Of a stretch of DNA of 64,000 nucleotides, positions 1 through 8,546 are shown piece after piece. The translations under genes and the position numbers were made by a program. Numbering within the stretch: position 1 is the first letter of the stretch; each line of letters opens with the position of its first letter. Origin of the DNA: Comamonas thiooxydans. Its GTDB lineage: Bacteria; Pseudomonadota; Gammaproteobacteria; Burkholderiales; Burkholderiaceae_C. The notes beneath the pieces were generated by a model, which saw nothing but the letters and a program-made list of their open reading frames with translations, was not told where the DNA came from and made no database searches. The stretch covers positions 248,001-312,000 of the forward strand of contig NZ_BBVD01000003.1 of NCBI RefSeq assembly GCF_000964545.1. The letters are read 5' to 3'.

Positions 1-1249
1 GCACAAAGGCCGACAGCGTGCCGATGTTGATCATCTCCTCCAGCAGCTCCACCTTGGTAAAGCCTGCCAGCAGCGCCACGATCACGCCCACAGCCAGTTG
101 CAGGCGAACCGGCGTCTTGCGCCTGGCCGATGTCACACCCCAGCTGCGCGGCAGCAGGCCGTCGCGGCACAAGGCCAGCAAGACGCGCGAGCTGCCCATC
201 AGCAGCACCATGACCACGGTGGTCATGCCGATCAGCACGCCGACCGAGATGACCTGCGCCGCCCAGCCGGCGCCCACGGCAATGAATGCAGTGGCCAGCG
301 ACGGGTTCTCGGCCCTGGCCAGCGCCGTATAGGGCACCATGCCGGTCAGCGCCAGCGTGACCAGGATGTAGAGTACCGTCACCAGCACCAGCCCGCCGAG
401 AATGCCGCGTGGCAGCGTGCGCTGCGGGTCCTTGACCTCTTCGGCCGAGGTTGCCACCACATCAAAGCCCAGGAAGGCGAAGAACACCAGCGATGCGCCC
501 GAGATCACACCCAGCCAGCCATACTGGCTGGGCTCGGCACCGAACAACCAGGCCAGCATGGGCTGCCCCCACAGGTCACCGCTTACGCCATGAGCCACCA
601 CGGGCGGCTGTGCACTGGGTACAAAAGGCCTGAAGTTGTCGGTGTTCATATAGGTGAAGCCGACGACGATCACAAACACGGTGATCGCCAGCTTGATGAC
701 GGTGAACAGGTTGTTGACCTTGGCCGAGACCTGGGTGCCTGCAATCAGCAGGGCCGTGAACACGGCCACGATGAAGAACGGCCCCCAGTTCAGCGAGAAG
801 CCGCCGACCTCGACACTCTGCGCGATCTCCAGCCCTGCCGTGGAGAACACGGCCGACAGATAGATGCCCCAGTACTTGGCCAGCACGGCAGCAGCCGAGA
901 TCATCTCCAGCAGCAGATTCCAGCCAATGATCCAGGCCAGGCCCTCACCCAGCGTCAGATAGGTATAGGTATAGGCGCTACCCGTGACGGGCACGGTGGA
1001 GGCGAACTCCGCATAGCACATGATGGCCAGCGCGCAGGTCGCCGCCGCCAGAATGAAGGAGAAAATCACGGCCGGCCCGGCAAAGCTGCCGGCTGCGCGA
1101 GCCCCCACCGAGAAGATCCCCGCGCCCACGGCCACGGCCAGGCCCAGAATCATCAGATCGAAAACACCCAGCGTGCGCTGGAGCTGCCGGCCCGGCTCGT
1201 CGGAATCGGCCAGCGCCTGTTCAATGGTTTTGGTTTTCAGCCACTGCAT
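1..1249 (-). CDS. APC-superfamily amino-acid permease (C-terminus cut off by window edge)
   Basis: Cytoplasmic-membrane amino-acid/polyamine transporter of the cationic amino-acid transporter-like (APC, YhdG/CAT type) group. The minus-strand frame reads MQWLKTKTIEQALADSDEPG and then LQRTLGVFDLMILGLAVAVG AGIFSVG, the signature first membrane helix with the unwound GAGIF segment. Further hydrophobic helices follow, including an AEFASTVPVTGSAYTYTY stretch typical of this family. The frame stays open to the window edge, so about 416 codons are present; family members are usually 450-490 residues. The start was chosen at an ATG preceded by GGGGATATGC, a fair ribosome site. It is monocistronic as far as can be seen. 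Substrate cannot be told from sequence. Confidence 0.85.
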   Translation of the reverse strand, partial: MQWLKTKTIEQALADSDEPGRQLQRTLGVFDLMILGLAVAVGAGIFSVGARAAGSFAGPAVIFSFILAAATCALAIMCYAEFASTVPVTGSAYTYTYLTLGEGLAWIIGWNLLLEMISAAAVLAKYWGIYLSAVFSTAGLEIAQSVEVGGFSLNWGPFFIVAVFTALLIAGTQVSAKVNNLFTVIKLAITVFVIVVGFTYMNTDNFRPFVPSAQPPVVAHGVSGDLWGQPMLAWLFGAEPSQYGWLGVISGASLVFFAFLGFDVVATSAEEVKDPQRTLPRGILGGLVLVTVLYILVTLALTGMVPYTALARAENPSLATAFIAVGAGWAAQVISVGVLIGMTTVVMVLLMGSSRVLLALCRDGLLPRSWGVTSARRKTPVRLQLAVGVIVALLAGFTKVELLEEMINIGTLSAFV

Positions 1250-1541
1250 GCATATCCCCGGGCTCTTAGCCACGCTTTTGGCGCGGCGTCTTCGGCCCGG
1301 TCCTTTTTGTCAAAAAGGCATCCTAGGGATTTCACCAATGATGCGCAGATTCCCTGCAGCATCACCAGTCCATCTGCATGTTTTGTGCAGGCCCGGCTGC
1401 ACACCCATCTCAAAACAGACTAGTCAGGCCCGCGCTTCACGAAGCCTGCACCGCGCACAAAAATCGCGCTGCAGTCCTGCATGCAAGCGAGCACTGACGC
1501 AGGATTCAAAAAAGGCCCGAGGCAGAGCAATCCTGCCCGGC

Positions 1542-2237
1542 TCAGATGCGCGGAGGCTGCGGCGGCACATCGGCCGGGCGAATCAGCAGGCAGAGCACTG
1601 GCACCAGCAGCAGCGCAGTGACCACATCCAGCACATGGTGCTGATGCACCAGCATGGTTGAGGCACAGATTGCCGCGCTCCATAGCGCAATCAGCAGACA
1701 CAGCCCCCAGCGACCACGCTGCCATTGCGCCTGGCAGATGGCCAGACAGGTCAGCGCCGTGTAGACGATGTGCAAAGAGGGCAGCAGGTTGTGCGGCTTG
1801 TCCACAAAGAACATGGTCGCAAAAATGCTGCGATAGGGCTCGAATTCGGGAATCGCGCGCTCGAAGGCCAAATTTGCCGGAAACAGCACGAAGATCAGAC
1901 CGCAGATCAGCGTACCCAACACCTGGCGCTTGCCCAGCGCCGCCGTGCCGGGCTGCCCCACCAGCCAGAACGGCAGGGCCAGAAACGGGAAAAACGAGAA
2001 ATAGACAAAGATGAATTCCGGCACCAGCGGAATCATGGCGTCCCAGCGCGTGATGAAGTCATAGCGCTGGTCGCGCAGGCTGGCCAGCCAGTTGGCCGTG
2101 GGATAGATCGCGTAGGTGGCGATATTCACCCATATGGCCCAGAAGACAAAGCCACGCTGGCGAGCCGGACCAGCCCCGGATCCGTGGACTGCCTGATCGG
2201 CGGGACGAAGAGCGGGAGCACGCGCGGGTTTTGCCAT
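1542..2237 (-). CDS. PAP2-superfamily integral membrane phosphatase/transferase-like protein
   Basis: About 231 residues with roughly six hydrophobic segments. Residues near 150-205 carry PSLHIVY and then HQHHVLDVV, the PSxH and H-x3-D motifs of the PAP2_3 / Aur1-like branch of the PAP2 superfamily, which acts on phospho-lipids. The classical KxxxxxxRP motif is not evident, which is normal for this branch. The start is the ATG giving MAKPARAPALRPADQ; the same frame runs further upstream but that part is not protein-like. No partner gene is evident beside it. The substrate is unknown; a lipid phosphatase or a phosphodiester transferase is possible. Confidence 0.75.
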   Translation of the reverse strand: MAKPARAPALRPADQAVHGSGAGPARQRGFVFWAIWVNIATYAIYPTANWLASLRDQRYDFITRWDAMIPLVPEFIFVYFSFFPFLALPFWLVGQPGTAALGKRQVLGTLICGLIFVLFPANLAFERAIPEFEPYRSIFATMFFVDKPHNLLPSLHIVYTALTCLAICQAQWQRGRWGLCLLIALWSAAICASTMLVHQHHVLDVVTALLLVPVLCLLIRPADVPPQPPRI

Positions 2238-2350
2238 GAGCGGATTATGAAAGCAAGGCCGGCCACCCTGCGTAGGCTGCAAAACAAAAAAGGCTAGCAG
2301 CGCAAAGCGCTGGCAGCCTTGGAATTCACGAAGGATCTCAGCAACCGTGC

Positions 2351-2803
2351 TTATTGAGCCGCAGCCGATGGCACCTGAGCCGACAGCACCCAACGGGCCA
2401 TCTGCATAGAATCGGCCTCGCTGATTTGCGGGTGGCGCGGCATGATCACATTGCCCCAGACACCCACGCTGCCGCTGCGAATCTTGTCTGCCAGATAGCT
2501 CTGGGCATCGGCTTGCGAGCCGTACTTCTGTGCGATCTCCGTAAAGCCCGGGCCCACAAATTTGCGGTCCAGACCATGGCAGCGCATGCAATCTGCGCCC
2601 TCCACCAGCTTTCGGGCCGCCGCCAGCTCGGGCTTGGCAGCCACCAGCGCATCCGCCGCCTTCTCGGCCGTGCTGACCCGCATGATGCGCCAGCCGATAT
2701 TGGCCACGCCCAGGGCCGACGCCAGCATGACCAGCCCGATCAGCCAGCCAATCCAGCGCGGCCTGGGCGGATAGTTTTCTTCGTCGTCGATGGGATCTGT
2801 CAT
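2351..2803 (-). CDS. Membrane-anchored class I cytochrome c
   Basis: About 150 residues. An N-terminal cytoplasmic stretch rich in acidic residues (MTDPIDDEENYPPRP) is followed by one transmembrane helix around residues 17-37, which should anchor the protein with its C-terminal heme domain in the periplasm. The heme attachment motif is CMRCH near residue 72. A downstream MPRHPQIS segment supplies the probable axial Met of a c551/c552-type domain. It probably passes electrons to an oxidase. The start was set at the internal ATG before MTDPIDD because the longer reading has no family support. A dispersed repeat separates it from purH upstream. Confidence 0.85.
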   Translation of the reverse strand: MTDPIDDEENYPPRPRWIGWLIGLVMLASALGVANIGWRIMRVSTAEKAADALVAAKPELAAARKLVEGADCMRCHGLDRKFVGPGFTEIAQKYGSQADAQSYLADKIRSGSVGVWGNVIMPRHPQISEADSMQMARWVLSAQVPSAAAQ

Positions 2804-2890
2804 ACCAAGCACCAGATTCAAAAAAAGAATGGCCAGCAAATGCCGGCCACAGAGCACAAAGCACAAAACTGGCGCACCCTAAAACCAGAG

Positions 2891-2983
2891 ACACCAAGGA
2901 AGCGCCGTCGCGCACCGAGGGTGTCGTCCCCCTCCGGCGCAAAGCGAGAGAGGGGGAAGGCGCGATAGCGCCTCAGGGGGAGC
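2891..2983 (-). repeat. Dispersed GC-rich intergenic hairpin repeat, copy 1
   Basis: Read on the minus strand, directly after the purH stop, it starts CTCCCCCTGAGGCGCTATCG, continues through CGCCTTCCCCC, and then GGAGGGGGACGACACCCTCG. Related copies follow nadC and ffh stops in the same orientation. It can fold into two GC hairpins, so it may contribute to transcript ends, but it has no clean T-tract. Confidence 0.75.
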
Positions 2984-2985
2984 AA

Positions 2986-4584
2986 TTAGTGCCTGAAATG
3001 GCGCACGCCGGTGAACACCATGGCCACGCCACGCTCGTTGGCAGCATCGATCACTTCCTGATCGCGCATGGAGCCGCCAGGCTGGGCCACGCAGGTAGCG
3101 CCTGCATCGACCACCACGTCCAGGCCGTCGCGGAAGGGGAAGAAGGCATCCGACGCCACGACGGTGTTCTGCAGCGACAGCTTGGCGGCTTCGGCCTTGA
3201 TGGAGGCAATGCGGGCCGAATCCAGGCGCGACATCTGACCTGCGCCCACGCCCATGGTCATGCCGTTCTTGCAGAAGACGATGGCATTGGACTTGACGAA
3301 CTTGGCCACGTTCCAGGCGAACAGCAAGTCCTGAAGCTCTTCGGGGGTAGGCTGCTTGACGGTCACGACCTTGAGGTCGGCCAGCTTGAGCTCATGGTTG
3401 TCCGAGGTCTGCAGCAGCAGGCCCGAGCCGATGCGCTTGGACTCGATGGCGTTGCGGCCGTTGTCCCAGTCGGTTGCGCCGCCGGCGGGCAGAGCGATCT
3501 TCATCAGGCGCACATTGACCTTGGCCTTGAATATTTCCAGGGCTTCGGCGCTGAACTCGGGAGCCATCAGCACTTCGACGAACTGCTTGGACACGGCTTC
3601 GGCAGCAGCCTTGTCCACAGGGCGGTTGAAGGCGATGATGCCGCCAAACGCGCTGGTGGGGTCGGTCTGGAAGGCCTTGGAATAGGCTTCGAAGGCGTTG
3701 GCACCCACGGCCACGCCGCAGGGGTTGGCGTGCTTGACGATCACGCAGGCAGGGGTGTCAAAGCTCTTGACGCATTCCCAGGCCGCATCGGCGTCGGCGA
3801 TATTGTTGTAGCTCAGCTCCTTGCCCTGCAGCTGCACGCCCGTGGCCAGCGAGCCGGGAGCGGGGTACAGGTCGCGGTACCAGGCGGCTTGCTGGTGGCT
3901 GTTTTCACCGTAGCGCAGATCCTGCACCTTGATGAAATGGCCGTTGGACTGGCCGCCGAACAAGGCGCGCTCGGGCACATATTCTTCGCTGAGCTTTTCG
4001 TCTTCGAACTTGACGCTAGACAGGTAGTCGCTGATCGCTCCGTCATACTGGGCAATGCGGTTGAAGGCCGCCACGGACAACGCAAAACGCAGCTTGTCGG
4101 ACAGCTTGCCGTTCGCCTTGAGTTCGGCCAGCACGGCTTCGTACTGGTCGGCGGCGGTCAGAACGCCCACATCCTTCCAGTTCTTGGCAGCGGAACGCAC
4201 CATGGCGGGGCCGCCGATATCGATGTTCTCGATGGCGTCGGCCAGGGTGCAGCCGGCCTTGGCCACGGTAGCTTCGAAGGGGTAGAGATTGACCACCAGC
4301 AGGTCGATGGTCTCGATGCCATGCTCCTTCAAAGCAGCCATGTGCTCGGGCAGTTCGCGGCGAGCCAGCAGACCACCGTGCACCATGGGGTGCAGGGTCT
4401 TGACGCGGCCGTCCAGCATCTCGGGGAACTTGGTGACTTCGGCGACTTCGGTCACGGGCAGGCCCTTGTCGGCCAGCAGCTTGGCGGTGCCACCGGTGGA
4501 CAGCAGTTGCACGCCAAGAGCGTGCAGGGCTTGCGCAAATTCGACGATACCGGTCTTGTCAGAGACGGAGATCAGAGCTTTCAT
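2986..4584 (-). CDS. purH: Bifunctional AICAR formyltransferase / IMP cyclohydrolase
   Basis: Catalyses the last two steps of de novo purine synthesis: formylation of AICAR with 10-formyl-tetrahydrofolate, then closure to IMP, in the cytosol. At 532 residues it matches the family length. Residues 1-150 form the MGS-like cyclohydrolase domain (ALISVSDKTGIVEFA, LLSTGGTAKLL, MLDGRVKTLHP). The rest is the transformylase domain, with LRYGENSHQ, IVKHANPCGVA and SDAFFPFRDGLD carrying substrate-binding and catalytic residues. The ATG start was preferred over an upstream in-frame TTG because homologues begin at this MKALISVSDK. It is separated from fis by a terminator-like hairpin, so it probably has its own promoter. 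Confidence 0.97.
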   Translation of the reverse strand: MKALISVSDKTGIVEFAQALHALGVQLLSTGGTAKLLADKGLPVTEVAEVTKFPEMLDGRVKTLHPMVHGGLLARRELPEHMAALKEHGIETIDLLVVNLYPFEATVAKAGCTLADAIENIDIGGPAMVRSAAKNWKDVGVLTAADQYEAVLAELKANGKLSDKLRFALSVAAFNRIAQYDGAISDYLSSVKFEDEKLSEEYVPERALFGGQSNGHFIKVQDLRYGENSHQQAAWYRDLYPAPGSLATGVQLQGKELSYNNIADADAAWECVKSFDTPACVIVKHANPCGVAVGANAFEAYSKAFQTDPTSAFGGIIAFNRPVDKAAAEAVSKQFVEVLMAPEFSAEALEIFKAKVNVRLMKIALPAGGATDWDNGRNAIESKRIGSGLLLQTSDNHELKLADLKVVTVKQPTPEELQDLLFAWNVAKFVKSNAIVFCKNGMTMGVGAGQMSRLDSARIASIKAEAAKLSLQNTVVASDAFFPFRDGLDVVVDAGATCVAQPGGSMRDQEVIDAANERGVAMVFTGVRHFRH

Positions 4585-4605
4585 GGGCGTCAATTCAAAG
4601 TTTGG

Positions 4606-4649
4606 ATAAAAACAAGCTGCAAGTGCAGATACATCAAGCGCTTGCAGCT
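4606..4649 (-). terminator. Rho-independent terminator after dusB-fis
   Basis: On the minus strand a perfect 9-bp inverted repeat AGCTGCAAG ... CTTGCAGCT is followed by TGTTTTTAT. The right half contains CAAGCGCTTG. It lies just downstream of fis and upstream of purH. Confidence 0.75.
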
Positions 4650-4671
4650 ATGGATTTGGTAGCTTCGTCGT

Positions 4672-4905
4672 TCAGAGCAATTCGTGATCGACGAGCTTTT
4701 TGCGCAGGGTGTTGCGATTCAGGCCCAGCCATTCGGCGGCGCGCGACTGGTTGTTGTCGGCCTGGCCCATCACCACTTCCAGCAGCGGTTTTTCGACAAG
4801 ACGAATCACCATGTCGTAGACATTGGCCGGTGTTTCGCCCTCGAGATCGCGGAAATAGCCCTCCAGGCTATCGCGAACGACTTGTTCTAAATTCTGATTG
4901 CTCAT
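4672..4905 (-). CDS. fis: Fis-family nucleoid protein / DNA-binding regulator
   Basis: A 77-residue Fis-type protein, shorter than the 98-residue enteric Fis, as usual in Burkholderiales. The N-terminal half is a dimerisation helix pair. The C-terminal helix-turn-helix is NQSRAAEWLGLNRNTLRKKL, which binds DNA in the major groove. It overlaps the dusB stop by four bases (ATGA), so the two are translationally coupled, which is the classical dusB-fis arrangement. It is expected to act in rRNA promoter activation, recombination and chromosome organisation. Confidence 0.93.
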   Translation of the reverse strand: MSNQNLEQVVRDSLEGYFRDLEGETPANVYDMVIRLVEKPLLEVVMGQADNNQSRAAEWLGLNRNTLRKKLVDHELL

Positions 4906-5966
4906 GCAGCCATTTCTGCCGGTTCGTCCAGCTCGCTGCTTGCTTCAGCAGCGGCCGTGGCCGCCGGGATCCGCTCCATCTGCTGCCCCAAGGCATCCAG
5001 ATAGTCGGCCACGGCCTGCCATTGCACCGCACAGTCCTCAATAGTGTTGATGTGTTTTCTGAACTCTTCCCCGCCCGGCAGAGCTCGCAGATACCACGCA
5101 ATATGCTTGCGGGCGCTGCGCACGCCGACTCCCTCGCCATACAGGCTGTAGTGATCTTGCAAATGTTCGAGCAGCAGACGACGCAGCTCGGCCACCAGAG
5201 GAGGAGCCAGATGCTCGCCGGTGGCCAGAAAGTGCGCGATCTCGCGAAAGATCCACGGCCTGCCCTGGGCTGCACGGCCGACCATGATGGCGTCCGCCCC
5301 CGTATAGGCCAGCACATCGCGGGCCTTTTCGGGACTGTTGACATCGCCATTGGCCACCACGGGCACTTTGACGGCCTGCTTGACGGCCGCAATCGTGTCG
5401 TACTCGGCAAAGCCCTTGTAGCCCTGCTCGCGCGTGCGGCCGTGCACGGTCAGCATCTGGATGCCGACATCTTCAAACTGGCGCGCCAGCAGAACTGCGT
5501 TCTTGTGCGTATCGCACCAGCCTGTGCGCATCTTCAGGGTGACGGGCACGTTGTAGGGACGTGCGGCCTCCACCACGGCCTGGGCAATTTCCACGGCCAG
5601 CGGCTCGTTCTGCATCAGGGCGGAACCCGCCCATTTGTTGCAGACCTTCTTGGCCGGACAGCCCATGTTGATATCGATGATCTGCGCGCCGCGCTCGATG
5701 TTGTAGATGGCAGCCTCGGCCATCATGGGCGCTTCGGTGCCGGCAATCTGGACCGAGATCGGCCCAGGCTCGCCTTCATGGTTGGCACGGCGACTGGTCT
5801 TGAGACTGTTCCACAAATCCTTGCGGCTGGTCACCATCTCGCTGACCGCGTAACCGGCCCCCAGTGCCTTGCACAGCTGACGAAACGGCCGGTCCGTCAC
5901 ACCCGCCATGGGAGCGACAAACAGACGATTTGCCAATGGAATATGACCAATGTGCAGGGCGGGCAT
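4902..5966 (-). CDS. dusB: tRNA-dihydrouridine synthase B
   Basis: Reduces specific uridines in the tRNA D-loop to dihydrouridine using FMN and NADPH. About 354 residues. The TIM barrel opens with RLFVAPMAGVTDRPFR; DINMGCPAKKVCNKWAGS holds the catalytic Cys, and VTLKMRTGW, TVHGRTREQGY and VVANGDVNSPEKA are FMN/substrate motifs. IMVGRAAQGRPWIF marks the phosphate-binding end of the barrel, followed by the helical tRNA-binding domain. The chosen ATG gives MPALHIGHIPL; the frame upstream of it is not conserved-looking. Operon with fis, with a four-base overlap. Confidence 0.95.
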   Translation of the reverse strand: MPALHIGHIPLANRLFVAPMAGVTDRPFRQLCKALGAGYAVSEMVTSRKDLWNSLKTSRRANHEGEPGPISVQIAGTEAPMMAEAAIYNIERGAQIIDINMGCPAKKVCNKWAGSALMQNEPLAVEIAQAVVEAARPYNVPVTLKMRTGWCDTHKNAVLLARQFEDVGIQMLTVHGRTREQGYKGFAEYDTIAAVKQAVKVPVVANGDVNSPEKARDVLAYTGADAIMVGRAAQGRPWIFREIAHFLATGEHLAPPLVAELRRLLLEHLQDHYSLYGEGVGVRSARKHIAWYLRALPGGEEFRKHINTIEDCAVQWQAVADYLDALGQQMERIPAATAAAEASSELDEPAEMAA

Positions 5967-6120
5967 GGAGAGAATTTGGTTTCTGCGGCAGGCAATGTCT
6001 GGCACAGACCGGGCGCTGGAAAAGAGGGGGCAATTATACCTGCTCAAATTTTCAGCAAAACCAAACTCCATGCATCACCCTGCGAGGCGAGTCACTATCG
6101 GGCAATGCAGCACCGGCGTC

Positions 6121-6909
6121 TCAGTTTTTACGCACCGGCATGTCAAAGTACTGCTCGGGATAGGGCTCGCTGACCAGCGTGTAATGCCACCACTCCTCTG
6201 GCAGGTTCTTCCATCCGTTGCGCTGCATCAGGCTGCGCAGCCAGCGGCGGTTGTGCTGCACATCCGGCGATTGCTGGGCATTGTCGGTATGCGACTGCTC
6301 GTCAAATAGATCGAAGGGCGTTCCCATGTCCACTTCGATACCGTCGGCCAGCGGGCCACGCACCAGCTTTCTGGCGCGCTTGGCATCCACTACCAGCAGC
6401 GTCATGTCCACGGTGCTGGCACGGCTGTGACCCGATTTCTCGGCGATGTAGCCACGCTTGAAGAGCTCGCTCTTGGGCACGCGCGGGTAATACATGTCCT
6501 TGTTTTTCTGATCGGCCATATCGCGACCCCAGCGCACAAAGTCGTCGACGGCCGCCTGGGGTCGGTAACAGTCATAGACCTTCAGAGCCAGCCCCTGTCC
6601 AGCCAGTTCCTCTTGAACAGCTGCCAGAGATTCGGCAGCCACGCGGCTGAGCCAGCAAACCCCGGCTTCATAGCCAGCCACGGGGCGGCCCATGAAGTTG
6701 TGCTTGGAGACATAGCGCATGTCCTGCTTGATGCCGGGCGCCAGCGTCGCCAGCGGCACCAGATCGGCAGTCACGGTGACCGCTGGTCTGGCATCAGACG
6801 GCGCGATGGTCTTTATGTTCGGTGCGCAACCAGCTATCAAAAGCAAAGCGACTGCCAGGGCTGCTGCCTGACTCGATCGCATCATTTTTTTTTGAGGGCT
6901 GAAAGCCAT
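6121..6909 (-). CDS. D-alanyl-D-alanine dipeptidase-like (VanX/DdpX, M15D) lipoprotein
   Basis: Zinc metallopeptidase predicted to cleave D-Ala-D-Ala or related D,D-dipeptides outside the cytoplasm. About 262 residues. A lipoprotein signal ends in LLLIAGC, so the protein should be lipid-anchored. The family motifs are present: KVYDCYRPQAAVDDFVRWG, SGHSRASTVDMTLL with the zinc-binding His and Asp, and PEEWWHY with the catalytic Glu and third zinc ligand. The usual SxHxxGxAxD motif reads SRAS-TVD here, a small deviation around the ligands. The start is the ATG preceded by GGGAGTAGGA. It is more likely peptidoglycan turnover than vancomycin resistance, since no vanHA-type genes are nearby. Confidence 0.87.
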   Translation of the reverse strand: MAFSPQKKMMRSSQAAALAVALLLIAGCAPNIKTIAPSDARPAVTVTADLVPLATLAPGIKQDMRYVSKHNFMGRPVAGYEAGVCWLSRVAAESLAAVQEELAGQGLALKVYDCYRPQAAVDDFVRWGRDMADQKNKDMYYPRVPKSELFKRGYIAEKSGHSRASTVDMTLLVVDAKRARKLVRGPLADGIEVDMGTPFDLFDEQSHTDNAQQSPDVQHNRRWLRSLMQRNGWKNLPEEWWHYTLVSEPYPEQYFDMPVRKN

Positions 6910-7064
6910 TCCTACTCCCATTGATCTGGCGTTACCGGATAACACCTGTGTACGCATTTGGATAAGAAACCATATATCAACAGCCTGCAACTATGGCCGA
7001 TGACCGAGAAATGACAGGATGCAAAGTTCAGGGAATTGAGCGACCCGCCTAAACTAGCCGCCCT

Positions 7065-7586
7065 ATGGAAGCGTGGATACATCAGTTGCTGCAATGGCTG
7101 GCCCTGCCGGAGCTGGGCCTTAGCACCGTGTTTGTCGTGGCCCTGGTCTCGGCCACCCTGCTGCCGCTGGGCTCTGAGCCCGTGGTGGCCGCACTGGTCT
7201 CAGCCAACCCCGATCTGTTCTGGCCCGCCATTGTGGTCGCCACGGCGGGCAACACGCTGGGTGGGGCCATCAGCTGGTGGATGGGACTGGCCGCCAACCA
7301 GGCCTGGAACAAGGCCAAAAAGCTGCGCCGACATGGAGAGCCGCCGCCCCAGAACATGCACCACAAGTCACGCTGGAACCGCATCGCCCGTTACTGGCTG
7401 CGCAAATACGGCGCCAAGGCCTGCCTGCTGAGCTGGCTGCCCGTCGTCGGCGACCCGCTATGCGCGGTCGCCGGCTGGGTGCGCCTGCCTTTCTGGCCCT
7501 GCGTCGCCTATATGGCAGTTGGAAAATTCCTGCGCTATACCTTGATGACGGCAGGCCTGCACCAGATCATTCAGCGCTTTGTTTAG
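7065..7586 (+). CDS. YqaA-family (DedA superfamily) membrane protein
   Basis: A 173-residue inner-membrane protein of the SNARE-associated/DedA superfamily, YqaA branch. Hydrophobic segments at about residues 20-38, 45-75 and 120-160 surround a basic loop (NKAKKLRRHGE). The segments LVSATLLPLGSEPVV, GNTLGGAISWWMG and LLSWLPVVGDPLCAVAGW match the family core, including the re-entrant loops with Gly and Pro. DedA proteins have been linked to lipid-carrier or lipid flipping. It converges on the next minus-strand gene, with the stops only a few bases apart. Confidence 0.85.
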   Translation: MEAWIHQLLQWLALPELGLSTVFVVALVSATLLPLGSEPVVAALVSANPDLFWPAIVVATAGNTLGGAISWWMGLAANQAWNKAKKLRRHGEPPPQNMHHKSRWNRIARYWLRKYGAKACLLSWLPVVGDPLCAVAGWVRLPFWPCVAYMAVGKFLRYTLMTAGLHQIIQRFV

Positions 7587-7593
7587 ATCCATC

Positions 7594-8286
7594 TCAAGGC
7601 AGAAACGAGGGCGTCAGCAGACGCAATCCCAGCGAAAACCAGCGCTGATTGCCTTCGCCAATGCGGTTGCCGTATGTGGCATCAATCTGCACCCTGTCCG
7701 GCACGACCCAGTAACGCATGCCCACCTGCACCAAAGGCTTGCCCGAGCCCTGTCCATAAGTCTCGGCAATCAGCCAGGTGCGCTCCCGCAACTGGGTCTC
7801 GCTGCCCAAGCCCCAGGTCAGATGATTGCTGCGCGTACCCTGCTCGCGCAGCCAGCCCAAATTGGTGTGCAACACCACTTTGTCATCAGCCAGCGACCAG
7901 CTGACGGGCACATAGGCATACATATCGTGACCGCCACCCGCATCGCGACGCGGGTCGCGCGACATGCCTGCAGCCAGCCCCCAACCCCAGCCATTGGTCT
8001 CCAGCGTCTTGAACAGTGTCTTGCCCTGAAGCATCTGTGCGCTGCCACGCGTGCTGCCGCTTTCACGGCTCAAAGCCCCTCCCATGGTCAATTCCAGGTT
8101 GCCGGTGAAATTGCAGGCCGGCTGCGCCCAGAACTCGGTATGTCCTTTGGGGCTTTTGACCCAGCTCTCAAGCTGGCAGGCTTTGGCATCGACGATGCGC
8201 GCATCATCAGTATTCATAGGGCGGGCCGCGTAGGCCGCCGTGGCCAGAGTTGCAACCGCTACCGGCAGCAGCTTGTGTAAAAACAT
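7594..8286 (-). CDS. Predicted secreted beta-rich (outer-membrane-like) protein, function unknown
   Basis: About 230 residues with a cleavable signal peptide (LLPVAVATLATAAYAA). The mature part is rich in alternating hydrophobic/polar strands with aromatic girdle-type positions (WGWGLAAGMS, MYAYVPVSWSL, WLIAETYG, MRYWVVPDRVQID) and ends ...FSLGLRLLTPSFL, resembling small transporter-like outer-membrane barrels found as hypothetical proteins in Burkholderiales. A good ribosome site (GGGAGGGAACTC) precedes the ATG. No specific function can be assigned. Confidence 0.7.
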   Translation of the reverse strand: MFLHKLLPVAVATLATAAYAARPMNTDDARIVDAKACQLESWVKSPKGHTEFWAQPACNFTGNLELTMGGALSRESGSTRGSAQMLQGKTLFKTLETNGWGWGLAAGMSRDPRRDAGGGHDMYAYVPVSWSLADDKVVLHTNLGWLREQGTRSNHLTWGLGSETQLRERTWLIAETYGQGSGKPLVQVGMRYWVVPDRVQIDATYGNRIGEGNQRWFSLGLRLLTPSFLP

Positions 8287-8546
8287 GAGTTCCCTCCCTG
8301 CTATGTGCTTTATTCAGAGGCGTGGCTCTGCGGCAATCAACCGCTTGGCAGAAGATTAGCGCAGCACTGTGACACAGCTTGGGCAGCCCGACAATCCAAG
8401 TGTTTTTCTGACTTAGTCCTTGTACGACAAGTACATGAAGCTATTGATTGATGAGCAACAAAAATAGCCCGCAGCATTCGCGCGCATTCCGATGACCGTT
8501 TCCGCGGTCTGCTCCACCGGCAGCCCCCTAAGACAGACATGCGGGC